In this document: in pieces, positions 49,634 to 57,875 of the stretch
Position numbering within the stretch: position 1 is the first letter of the stretch
Layout: the number at the start of each line of letters is the position of its first letter
NCBI GenBank assembly: GCA_011090425.1
Contig: PHGD01000009.1
Span: forward strand, 27,571-91,570
Reading direction: 5' to 3'
DNA length: 64,000 nt
DNA from: Nitrospira sp. LK70
GTDB taxonomy: Bacteria; Nitrospirota; Nitrospiria; Nitrospirales; Nitrospiraceae
Program-made: the position numbers and the translations under genes
Notes under the pieces: model-generated
Database searches by the model: none
Seen by the model: the letters and a program-made list of their open reading frames with translations, nothing else
What the model was told of the DNA's origin: nothing

Positions 49634-50974
49634 TCACCGCAGAAACAGCAGCCAGAGATAGATCGCACTAAGCGCCACGGACCCGCCCATGACTGGAAAC
49701 CCGAACTTCAAGAACTGCCAAAAGGTAATCCGGTAACCGGCTCTTCGCGCGATGTCCACGATCACCACGTTGGCGCTCGCACCGATGATCGTGCCGTTAC
49801 CACCTAAACAAGCTCCCAAGGCCAATGCCCACCAGAGCGGGATGATGTCCGGTTGATGGACCAAGGTGACGTAGTCGGTAATCTCCGGATGTAGCGACCG
49901 GGCGAGATCGACGATCAACGGATTCATGGCGGCGACATAAGGAATATTGTCCACGACGGCGGAGAGGGCTGCCGATCCCCACAGCACCGCCATGGTCGAG
50001 CCGCCGAGATTCCCGCGTGTCACCGCCACCAGTTGATCAGCCAGATAACGGATCACGCCCACTTTGACCAACCCCCCCACCAGGATAAACAGGCCGATGA
50101 AGAAAAAGATGGTTTTCCACTCGACTTCAGCCAAATAGGTCAACTCTTCGGCATCCTCCGGCTTTCGTCTGGCATGGCCGATCAACATGAATAGACTCGC
50201 TCCAAGCAGCGCGATCGTAGCCGGCTCCAGATGAACCAGAGAGTGGAGACAAAACCCCACGTTAACGACGACCAATAAGACCAGACAGCGCCGCAAGAAG
50301 GCCTGATCCGACACCGCTTCCCGTGAGCTCAGGGCGAGGACGGCCTCTCGTAGATGAGGTTCTACCGTCATCGACCGACCAAAGATGAGCCATATCGTAC
50401 CCAAGAAGACGGCCATGATGATGACCGCGATCGGCCCCATGACGAACAGGAAATCGAGATAGCTGAGGTCGGCTTTGCTGGCGATCATAATATTGGGTGG
50501 ATCACCGACGAGCGTGGCAGTTCCACCGATATTGGAGGCGAGGGCCTCGGTCAGCAGAAATGGGATCGGATCCAGCTCCAACCGTCTTGCAATCGCCAAG
50601 GTGACCGGCGCCATCAGCAGGACGGTGGTGACGTTATCGAGCATGGCCGATTGCCCGGCTGTCAACAGGGCCAGCAGAACCAGTAGGCGAAACGGCTTTG
50701 CGTCCGCGCGCTGCGCCGCCCAAATGGCCAGGACTTCGAAGAGACCTGTCTCCCGCACGATGTTGACGATGACCATCATGCCGATCAGCAGAAAGACGAC
50801 ATTATAATCGACCCCGAATTCGTGGGAATAAAACGCCTCCTCCTGTGACACCACGCCGAACGCGATCATCAATGCCGCGCCGGACAGCGCCACAATCGTC
50901 TTGTGGAGCCGTTCGGTCATGATAAGCAGATAGCACAGGCCGAAGATGAGAAGAGCAAGCGTCAGAGATGACAT
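49634..50974 (-). CDS. ArsB/NhaD-superfamily ion transporter
   Basis: A 446-residue inner-membrane protein with about 11-12 helices. Conserved motifs LDNVTTVLLMAPVTLAIARR and NIGGTATLVGDPPNIMIAS in the first half and LGACLGGNGTIIGASANVVI in the second are typical of the SLC13/ArsB/NhaD fold. Transported ion unknown: arsenite, sodium/proton or dicarboxylate are all possible. The ATG at 50974 (MSSLTLALLIFGL) is preferred to an earlier codon at 51046, which would add a charged tail. Confidence 0.8.
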   Translation of the reverse strand: MSSLTLALLIFGLCYLLIMTERLHKTIVALSGAALMIAFGVVSQEEAFYSHEFGVDYNVVFLLIGMMVIVNIVRETGLFEVLAIWAAQRADAKPFRLLVLLALLTAGQSAMLDNVTTVLLMAPVTLAIARRLELDPIPFLLTEALASNIGGTATLVGDPPNIMIASKADLSYLDFLFVMGPIAVIIMAVFLGTIWLIFGRSMTVEPHLREAVLALSSREAVSDQAFLRRCLVLLVVVNVGFCLHSLVHLEPATIALLGASLFMLIGHARRKPEDAEELTYLAEVEWKTIFFFIGLFILVGGLVKVGVIRYLADQLVAVTRGNLGGSTMAVLWGSAALSAVVDNIPYVAAMNPLIVDLARSLHPEITDYVTLVHQPDIIPLWWALALGACLGGNGTIIGASANVVIVDIARRAGYRITFWQFLKFGFPVMGGSVALSAIYLWLLFLR

Positions 50975-51272
50975 GTATTTTCTAGGAACTGAACGGAGAC
51001 GGATCGTCCTGAGAGCCACCACATTATCCGAGGCCAGTCGCCACAATACAATCTACGGCGGCAGTAACATGGGGAACTGCAGCGGTGTTCATGCGGCGGA
51101 AACACCCAGCCATGGGTTCCGATACTCTCTGACTGTTACGCTCCCTTCTCTTTCTGGCCTCATGTTAAAACAGCAAGCATAGCAGATCAGTGAGCATCGA
51201 TCCGCCGGGTTTCATCCTGCTGTCGAAGAGTGCTCACGGCCTTCGGGCAACCAACTATGTGACTTGGGAGGA

Positions 51273-52682
51273 TTACGGGGTGCGCAGTTGTTCCACTTGC
51301 CCCTGGGATCGAGCCAGATTGACGCGCGAGGCATGCACGCGGAAAAGGGCGTCGATCATGTTATCTTTCGCGCGCACGAGTGAAAACAACGCGTTCGACA
51401 ATTCCAGCGTGTTGGAGCTCAATGTCCGGATGCGTTCTTGAGCAAGACTCACCTCGATCAGCGAGGCCTTGAGGCCGTCTCTTGCGATCCGATGTTGTGC
51501 CAGTGAGGCTTTCAGGGTTACCAGCGCGTCTCTCACTTCCATGCCGACCTGGTTCTTGACCAGAACCAGTTTGTAATTCTCCTGGTTGAATTCGCTCAAA
51601 CTCTGCCCGATCCGACCTTCGCGTTGCCCTCCATCGAAAATCGGAACAGACAGCTGGACTCCGACATTGTAGGTGCCTGTCATGCTATCGAATCTATAGC
51701 CGATCAGCCCGTAGTTGCCGTCCGCCGACAGGGAAGGAAGCCGCTCCCCCCTGACCGATTGCAAACTCAATTCCGCGGTCCTGATCCGTTGCGTCTGCGC
51801 CTTGAGCTCAGGCCGATTGACGCCGGCCGCCTCCAGAGCGCTTTCCAACGAGGGAACCAGCCCCTCGTAACCCTTCATTTCGTCTGTGAGCTGGAGCGTG
51901 ACATCGTAGCCGATCCCGATTGAATTGAGCAGCGTAAACTTGGCTCGCTCCACCTCTCCCTTGGCCAGTTCGAGTCGTTGCCGTTCGTTTTCCAGCTGGG
52001 TTTCCAACCGCGCCGTATCAAGGCCGGTCGCCATGCCTCCTGCCTGTCGACTCCGAATGTACACGACCAGGTCTTCATACAGACGGACGCTGGCCGATCG
52101 GGCATCCAACGTCTCCCGGTTGCGCAGCACCTCGAAGTAGGTCAGGGCGACTTTGGCGATGGTATCGTTCTGGGTGATCGCAGAGTCCAGCTCGGCAACC
52201 TGCAGGGCGGAGCGGGACGCCCGCCACCGTTCGATCAGACTTAAGCTGAAGATTGATTGGGTGAAGGAGGCGCGGCCGTCGACGATGTCGAACGGATCGG
52301 TTCGAACCGGTGGCCCACCGATGGTGCCGCGGAAAAATGTTTGGGTGTTGTATTTGCCCGTGGATGCAATGTTCGGGAGCAACGCGCCCAATTGGGTTCG
52401 GGACGCCGCGCGGGCTGCCTCAATTTTTTCACGAAACAGGCGGATGTTTGGATTCTTGTCGAGTGCCGCGTCGATGGCCTCCGTCAAGGACAGCTTCAGC
52501 ACCGGCGGATTCTCCGTCAACGGCGGAAGCGTCGCACTCTCCTGGGCCAATGCAGCGACACCGGCTGATAGAACCATGGCGAGAACGAGGCTGGCCGCTA
52601 GGGCGCCTCGCTCGCGGGTTCGTCCGCGTTTTGCCTCTTGCGCTTGGCTGATTCGTCCGGATGCGGTTATGCCTCTCATCAT
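51273..52682 (-). CDS. TolC-family outer-membrane channel protein
   Basis: A 469-residue protein with a signal peptide (LVLAMVLSAGVAALAQ) and two outer-membrane efflux repeats (LSLTEAIDAALDKNPNIRLF near residue 65; YNVGVQLSVPIFDGGQREGR in the second half). TolC proteins form a trimeric outer-membrane duct with a periplasmic tunnel. It is last in the minus-strand run with HlyD, SecA-like and M50 genes, 13 bases after the HlyD stop, so it is likely the exit duct of that machine. Confidence 0.9.
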   Translation of the reverse strand: MMRGITASGRISQAQEAKRGRTRERGALAASLVLAMVLSAGVAALAQESATLPPLTENPPVLKLSLTEAIDAALDKNPNIRLFREKIEAARAASRTQLGALLPNIASTGKYNTQTFFRGTIGGPPVRTDPFDIVDGRASFTQSIFSLSLIERWRASRSALQVAELDSAITQNDTIAKVALTYFEVLRNRETLDARSASVRLYEDLVVYIRSRQAGGMATGLDTARLETQLENERQRLELAKGEVERAKFTLLNSIGIGYDVTLQLTDEMKGYEGLVPSLESALEAAGVNRPELKAQTQRIRTAELSLQSVRGERLPSLSADGNYGLIGYRFDSMTGTYNVGVQLSVPIFDGGQREGRIGQSLSEFNQENYKLVLVKNQVGMEVRDALVTLKASLAQHRIARDGLKASLIEVSLAQERIRTLSSNTLELSNALFSLVRAKDNMIDALFRVHASRVNLARSQGQVEQLRTP

Positions 52683-52695
52683 GTCGCTCCTATTC

Positions 52696-53568
52696 CTAAC
52701 GAGCTGCGTGAAACTTCACGCTGCACGCGAGCCCTGCTGGAAGAGCATTATGAGGATTCGGCATTTCCAGACGGACTCCGAACGTTCCGCTCGCACTATC
52801 AACCACACGATTCACGACGGTCACATGAGCTTGATAGGTGGTCAAGGCATTGCCTTCCGGGCTCACATCAGCCTTCATGCCCGGCGTCACTTTCCCCAGC
52901 AGGCTCAACGGCGCGAATACTTCAATCCGTAGGGGGTTGATCTGCGCCAGCTTCAAGATCGGCGTCTTGCCGGCCAATTCTCCGGGAGACAAGAGACGAT
53001 CGACCACAACCCCACTGAGCGGGCTATGGATTGTGCGGAGATTCAGAGCTGCCGTGGCCCGATGCCAATCCAGCTCGTCGATGTGTTTCTTTTCGATCGC
53101 CTCCAGATGTGCTGTTTCCGCGAGGACCTTTTCTGTTTGAGCCTCATCGAGTTCGTGTTTTGCGATTGAGTTGGAGTGGTAGAGATCCGTCGCCCGCTCG
53201 AGCTTCCTCGCGCTGAAGGCCATTTTCGCCTGCGTACTTTTAATCGTCGCCTCCGCCTCCGCCTTTGCTTTGGCCAGCGCGACGGTGGCTTTTTCCACGC
53301 TTGCCTCCAACGTGACGACGGCCTGGCCCTTGGACACCCAATCGCCCCGCTCGACGTGCACCGTCTGGATGATTCCTTCCACCGGCGCCCCGATGGATAC
53401 TTCCATGTAGGGCTTCATGACACAGGCCAGATTGTCCACGGCCTCAGCCCACGTCCCCCATCCAAGGCAGCCAGTGGCCAAGACGGCCGCAATCCGTGCG
53501 AAACCGCGCCACCGACGAGGGCTGTTCGTGACCTGCCTAACCAAGAACTCTGGATCGATCCTCACCAT
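52696..53568 (-). CDS. HlyD-type periplasmic adaptor
   Basis: A 290-residue adaptor. The ATG at 53568 (MVRIDPEFLVRQV) begins 19 bases after the SecA-like stop. An N-terminal membrane segment (FARIAAVLATGCLGWGTW) precedes a lipoyl half-motif (GAPVEGIIQTVHVERGDWVS), a long coiled hairpin (about residues 95-165) and a beta-barrel with AGKTPILKLAQINPLRIEVF. The short length lacks the membrane-proximal domain of RND adaptors. It should link the inner-membrane parts to TolC. Confidence 0.88.
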   Translation of the reverse strand: MVRIDPEFLVRQVTNSPRRWRGFARIAAVLATGCLGWGTWAEAVDNLACVMKPYMEVSIGAPVEGIIQTVHVERGDWVSKGQAVVTLEASVEKATVALAKAKAEAEATIKSTQAKMAFSARKLERATDLYHSNSIAKHELDEAQTEKVLAETAHLEAIEKKHIDELDWHRATAALNLRTIHSPLSGVVVDRLLSPGELAGKTPILKLAQINPLRIEVFAPLSLLGKVTPGMKADVSPEGNALTTYQAHVTVVNRVVDSASGTFGVRLEMPNPHNALPAGLACSVKFHAAR

Positions 53569-53587
53569 CCTGCATCCAGTCCTATTG

Positions 53588-55579
53588 TCATTCGACCCGT
53601 CCCGAGAAGGCGAGCGTGGACTCGAGCTGATCCTCATGCTGCAGCAGCTCTCGGCGCACGCGGGCATGCAGCCGTTCCGCCGACAACTGGGCCCGACGGG
53701 CCAAAAACCTTGCCGACCATCCCTCCAGCGGCTTGCCCGATGTCAGCAGCAGCCGCGCCACCCAACGAGCGACTTTTCCACGAGGCGTGGCCAGCAGTTC
53801 GTCTTCCAGCGAAGTCAGGGTTTCGTAACTGCCGGGGTCCCCCTGTCGGCCGCTCCGCCCGTAGAGCTGCCGATCGATGCGTTGAGCTTCATGTCGTTCG
53901 GTCGCCAACACATGGAGCCCACCGGCTTGCGCGACGGAACGGGTCACCTTGATGTCGGTGCCACGCCCCGCCATGTTGGTGGCCACCGTTACTCGCCCTG
54001 GTTCACCGGCAGCAGCGACAACCGATGCTTCTTCCTCATCCTGTCTGGCATTGAGCACCACATGCTCGATGTTCGCCCTCATCAATTGCTTGCTCAAGAT
54101 TTCGGAAGCTGCGACGGAACGGGTCCCAACCAGAACCGGACGCCCCTGTCCCCGCAGCTCTCCGATCCGATCAACGACCGCGTCCCACTTCTGGTTCGCC
54201 GTGGCAAACAGCCGCTCACCCATCCAGCGACGCTGCAGAGGGCGATTCGTCGGGATCGTGACCGTCGCGAGTCGATAGACATTCCAAAGCTCACCGGCCA
54301 CTTCTTGCGCGGTTCCCGTCATCCCCGAGAGCCAGAGATAGCGCCGGAAAAATCTCTGGTACGTCATCCGCGCCAGCGGTGCGTTCATCGGGGTGAGGGA
54401 ACAGCTTTCTTTTAATTCGATCATCTGATGCAGACCCTGTTCCCAGGACCGATCTCCCATGACGCGCCCCGTATATTCGTCGATAATTTGCACCTTGTTA
54501 TCACGGACCAAGTACTGAATATTGCGATGAAACAGATACAAGGCGGTCAACGCTTGACGGACGAGTTCCTCCCTCCGTCTCGGTCCCGACCAAATTCCCC
54601 TCAAATCATAGGCTCGATTCGCCAGGATCGCCTGCCCCTGGGGAGTCAGGCGGATGCTCCGTTCTCGCCCGTCGAGCGAGAAGTCCGGTCCCTGCTCCAA
54701 GCTCCGCGCAAGCGTCAGGGCCGTCTCATAAATGTGTTTCTCTGGGACCTGGCCTCCGGCGCCGGAAATGATCAGAGGAACCCGCGCTTCATCCACCAGC
54801 ACGCTGTCCGCTTCATCGACGATCCCGAAGCAGAGTCCGCGCAGGACGAGCTGACGAAGCCTGGTGGCAGCGCCGTACAGCTGCTCCAGTTGCAGCTGAA
54901 TACGATTCGGTTGCCGCCCCACCACCAGCCGGTCTCGGAGATAGTCGAACGCCAGTTCCTTATTACAGCAGTAGGTCACGTCGCGGCTGTAAGCACCCCG
55001 CCTCGCGACTGGATCGAGCTCATGGGTGACGGCGCCGACGCTGAGGCCGAGCATCTCATAGAGGGGTTTCATCTCACGGGCGTCGCGAGCGGTCAGATAG
55101 TCGTTGACCGTGATGACATGCACCGGCACTCCTGCCATGGCCACAGTCGCTGCCGCCAGCGTGGCGGTGAGCGTCTTGCCTTCTCCAGTCGCCATTTCCG
55201 CGACGCAGCCGTTCAGCAACACCCACCCTCCGACAATCTGGACGTCATAGTGCCGTTGAGCGAGCGTCCTGTGCGCCGCTTCACGAACCAGCGCAAAAGA
55301 CCGACAGACGAGATCTTCGGAAAGGCCGTCCCGTCGCAGTCTTTCACGGAGTTGCGCGGTCCGCCGCCGAATCTCCTCGCTTGTCAGGTGGGCAATGTCT
55401 TGACCATAGGCCGAAACCTGATCGACGATCGCCGACCGCTGACACTGCCGCACGCGCAGGCGACGAAGCAGAGGACTGATCAATCGAACCCCTTGGCGGT
55501 CGAACCACCCTTCTTTCGGTACATGGCGTTCAGGGTAGGCACTGTGGAGCGCGGTGCGTTCGCGTGCGAGATCAAACAT
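53588..55579 (-). CDS. shortened SecA-like ATPase
   Basis: A 663-residue member of the SecA motor family. It has Walker A MATGEGKT (129-136), Walker B with VDEADSVLVDEAR (254-266), a crosslinking domain between them, SGMTGTA, TNMAGRGTDI and GRSGRQGDPGS. Canonical SecA is about 840-900 residues; this one ends about 80 residues after GRSGRQGDP, so the helical wing and the Zn-binding tail are absent. The chromosome must have a normal secA elsewhere. The ATG at 55579 overlaps the M50 gene by eight bases. It probably drives a dedicated substrate. Confidence 0.88.
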   Translation of the reverse strand: MFDLARERTALHSAYPERHVPKEGWFDRQGVRLISPLLRRLRVRQCQRSAIVDQVSAYGQDIAHLTSEEIRRRTAQLRERLRRDGLSEDLVCRSFALVREAAHRTLAQRHYDVQIVGGWVLLNGCVAEMATGEGKTLTATLAAATVAMAGVPVHVITVNDYLTARDAREMKPLYEMLGLSVGAVTHELDPVARRGAYSRDVTYCCNKELAFDYLRDRLVVGRQPNRIQLQLEQLYGAATRLRQLVLRGLCFGIVDEADSVLVDEARVPLIISGAGGQVPEKHIYETALTLARSLEQGPDFSLDGRERSIRLTPQGQAILANRAYDLRGIWSGPRRREELVRQALTALYLFHRNIQYLVRDNKVQIIDEYTGRVMGDRSWEQGLHQMIELKESCSLTPMNAPLARMTYQRFFRRYLWLSGMTGTAQEVAGELWNVYRLATVTIPTNRPLQRRWMGERLFATANQKWDAVVDRIGELRGQGRPVLVGTRSVAASEILSKQLMRANIEHVVLNARQDEEEASVVAAAGEPGRVTVATNMAGRGTDIKVTRSVAQAGGLHVLATERHEAQRIDRQLYGRSGRQGDPGSYETLTSLEDELLATPRGKVARWVARLLLTSGKPLEGWSARFLARRAQLSAERLHARVRRELLQHEDQLESTLAFSGRVE

Positions 55580-57722
55580 TGAATCGCGCCAGGAACAGCT
55601 GGCGTCCCTGTCGATACCATTGGACTGCCAAAGCTTCTCTGCCGTGATCGAACCGCACATAGACCCGCCCGCCGACATTGAGGATGCCGTGTTGGGCAGG
55701 CAACTCGAGATCGATCTGGAAGAGTTTCTTGATGGCTTTTTGCCCCTTCTCATCGTGCGGATCGAGCGGCACCTGCCCGCCACCCTCGCTGCCCAAGGCA
55801 GGGCTTGGCAGTTCTTCGCTGGCGGCCGGAACCAGGCGTGTGATCGTCGCCGGCATCGGGTCGGCCAACCGCTCCGCCAACCTGACCTCGACATCCTGGA
55901 TCTGATGCCGAATCAGGTCGATATCGCCTTGATCGACAATGGCACGAACTGTAATCGTCTTCAGGTCCACCACATGGGCGAGCAACTCGCCGCGTTTCAC
56001 AAATCGTCCAGGAAGATCTTCCGCCTTCGAAAGCACAAAAGTCCCCGCTGCTTGACTTCGGATCGCGAGCTCCGACTGTCGTTCCCGTGCGCGAGACAAC
56101 CGCTCTTCGATGTACCGTTGCTCCTCCTCCAACATTTTCGCCTTGACCAAATCGTCGACCAATTGCTCCCGAATCCGCGCGGTGACCTCTTGTAGTTGCC
56201 CTTCGAGCACCTTCACGTCCGTCTCGATGACAGGGTCGTAACAGACCACCAGGAGATCACCCGGCCGGACAATCGAACCTGGTGCCGCCACGACTCGCTC
56301 GACGAACCCATCGACTTCGACCCGAACGAATGCCTCATCGGGAATCCACACGACGCCCTCGGCTCTGGTGCGGAACGGCGCCGGCACGAGCGTCAGCACG
56401 GCCACGAATCCGGTCACCACAGCCATGCTCACCCCGACGGCGCGCCCGCGCACCAGACGAATCCGGGAACTCGTAAACAGGTACAGTACACCCTTCCCCA
56501 GCGGCAGCAGAAACCAGGTACCGGCCGTCAGGACAGCAAACACAACGCCCAGCAGGAAGAGTTGGTCCGTGAGGTATAAGAGAATCGCCACGACGACCAG
56601 CACACGATAGATGAAGGAAGAAACGGCATAGGTGACGAACCAAGCCCGTTCGCCTGCCGTGGCATGGGGCGCCGGCGCATCGTCTCGCCCAAACAGATAC
56701 CGCTCGCAAAGAAAGCTGAGATAGGTATTGGCCCGCTGGCGGAGATTCGGAATTTCCAGAAAATCGGCCAGCATGTAATAGCCGTCAAATCGCAGGAGCG
56801 GATTGGCGTTGAAGACCACGGTCGAGATGCCGGCGATAAAGATGGTGTTGTAGGCCAGGGTTCTCACCGTGCCCGGTTCGACGCTGACCCACACGTACAT
56901 CGCGATTGACGCGAACACCAGTTCCACCAACATGCCCGCCGCTCCCACGACTGTGCGTTGCCATTTGTTGGCGAAGGCGGAAGAGGCCGAGGCATCCACA
57001 TAGGGCACAGGCGACAGGACCAGAAGCATGATCCCCATTTCATGGACCTCCCCGCCGAACACTTTCATGGCGAAGGCATGGCCGAATTCATGCAGCGCCT
57101 TGATCACGGGGAAGAGCAGCCACAACAGCACAAGATTCTGAGGTGCCGTCATACGGTCGATCAGGTTGGCGGTGAGATCGGACCAGTGAGCCGCGCCGAC
57201 CAAAACGGCCGGCCCAACGATGAGGCACCAGAGAACCGCGCCCCACCAGGAAAAGAACGGGTGAACGAGCGAGGCGAACCGTTGCAGAAACCGTTCGGGA
57301 TCAAACAGAGGAAACTGCCAGGCAAAAAAGTTCATAAACCGCCGCTGCCATTTCCGCTGTTGTTGTTTTTCGTGTCGGGCCAACAGTTCGGCGGTGTCGG
57401 GAGGGATATCGCACTGCAACACGTCCGCGGCATGGAGCTGGCTCAACAGCTGCACGACCTCCGGCTGGGTGGGAGCGTTGTCTCCGAGCCGGGAGGAGGA
57501 GAGATCCCAGATGTCCTGGACCGACCTCTTGCCGTCCATCAAGCCGATGAACGAGAATGTAGCAGGAGAAAATCTGTGGAATCGCTCGTTCGAACGGTCC
57601 TGCAGGATGTACCAAGTCTGCCCGCGATACTGATGCCGGTGCAGGGCCGCATGGCTGCGCAGGCGCGGAGCGAGCGATGCGACGCGGTACCAGGATGGGC
57701 TGAAGAGCGCTTCACTCATCAA
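55572..57722 (-). CDS. PqqD-like / M50 metallopeptidase / HlyD fusion protein
   Basis: A 716-residue membrane protein. Residues 20-110 resemble the PqqD peptide-binding fold (RQTWYILQDRSN-type start, TFSFIGLMDGKRSVQDIW). Membrane helices then carry the zinc motif HEFGH (211-215), with NANPLLRFDG (305-314) as the second metal site of site-2-type proteases. From about 445 the chain is an HlyD adaptor (EGVVWIPDEAFVRVEVDGFV, coiled coil, then RGELLAHVVDLKTITVRAIV). It likely binds, and may cut, a substrate at the inner membrane while reaching toward TolC. All metal ligands look intact. Confidence 0.85.
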   Translation of the reverse strand: MMSEALFSPSWYRVASLAPRLRSHAALHRHQYRGQTWYILQDRSNERFHRFSPATFSFIGLMDGKRSVQDIWDLSSSRLGDNAPTQPEVVQLLSQLHAADVLQCDIPPDTAELLARHEKQQQRKWQRRFMNFFAWQFPLFDPERFLQRFASLVHPFFSWWGAVLWCLIVGPAVLVGAAHWSDLTANLIDRMTAPQNLVLLWLLFPVIKALHEFGHAFAMKVFGGEVHEMGIMLLVLSPVPYVDASASSAFANKWQRTVVGAAGMLVELVFASIAMYVWVSVEPGTVRTLAYNTIFIAGISTVVFNANPLLRFDGYYMLADFLEIPNLRQRANTYLSFLCERYLFGRDDAPAPHATAGERAWFVTYAVSSFIYRVLVVVAILLYLTDQLFLLGVVFAVLTAGTWFLLPLGKGVLYLFTSSRIRLVRGRAVGVSMAVVTGFVAVLTLVPAPFRTRAEGVVWIPDEAFVRVEVDGFVERVVAAPGSIVRPGDLLVVCYDPVIETDVKVLEGQLQEVTARIREQLVDDLVKAKMLEEEQRYIEERLSRARERQSELAIRSQAAGTFVLSKAEDLPGRFVKRGELLAHVVDLKTITVRAIVDQGDIDLIRHQIQDVEVRLAERLADPMPATITRLVPAASEELPSPALGSEGGGQVPLDPHDEKGQKAIKKLFQIDLELPAQHGILNVGGRVYVRFDHGREALAVQWYRQGRQLFLARFNV

Positions 57723-57875
57723 TAAAAACCTTGGATGCTCGTACGCAAGGCATCCTTCGTGACGCGCAGGTGAGACAAGCGAGATGTGCGTGACAGGGGC
57801 GACCCGCGAAGATGAAGCTTCCGCCTCGTCCCACCTTTCTTGCGCATCTCGCGAGTCCCGTGCGAATCAGACCTA

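Noticed and set aside
50354..50807. two overlapping plus-strand frames opposite the ArsB/NhaD-type transporter
   Set aside because: They are shadows of the real gene: composition is skewed and no domain is recognisable.
54428..55582. 384-residue plus-strand frame opposite the SecA-like gene
   Set aside because: Long only because of high G+C coding on the other strand; it has no motif and would conflict with a clear SecA-like protein.
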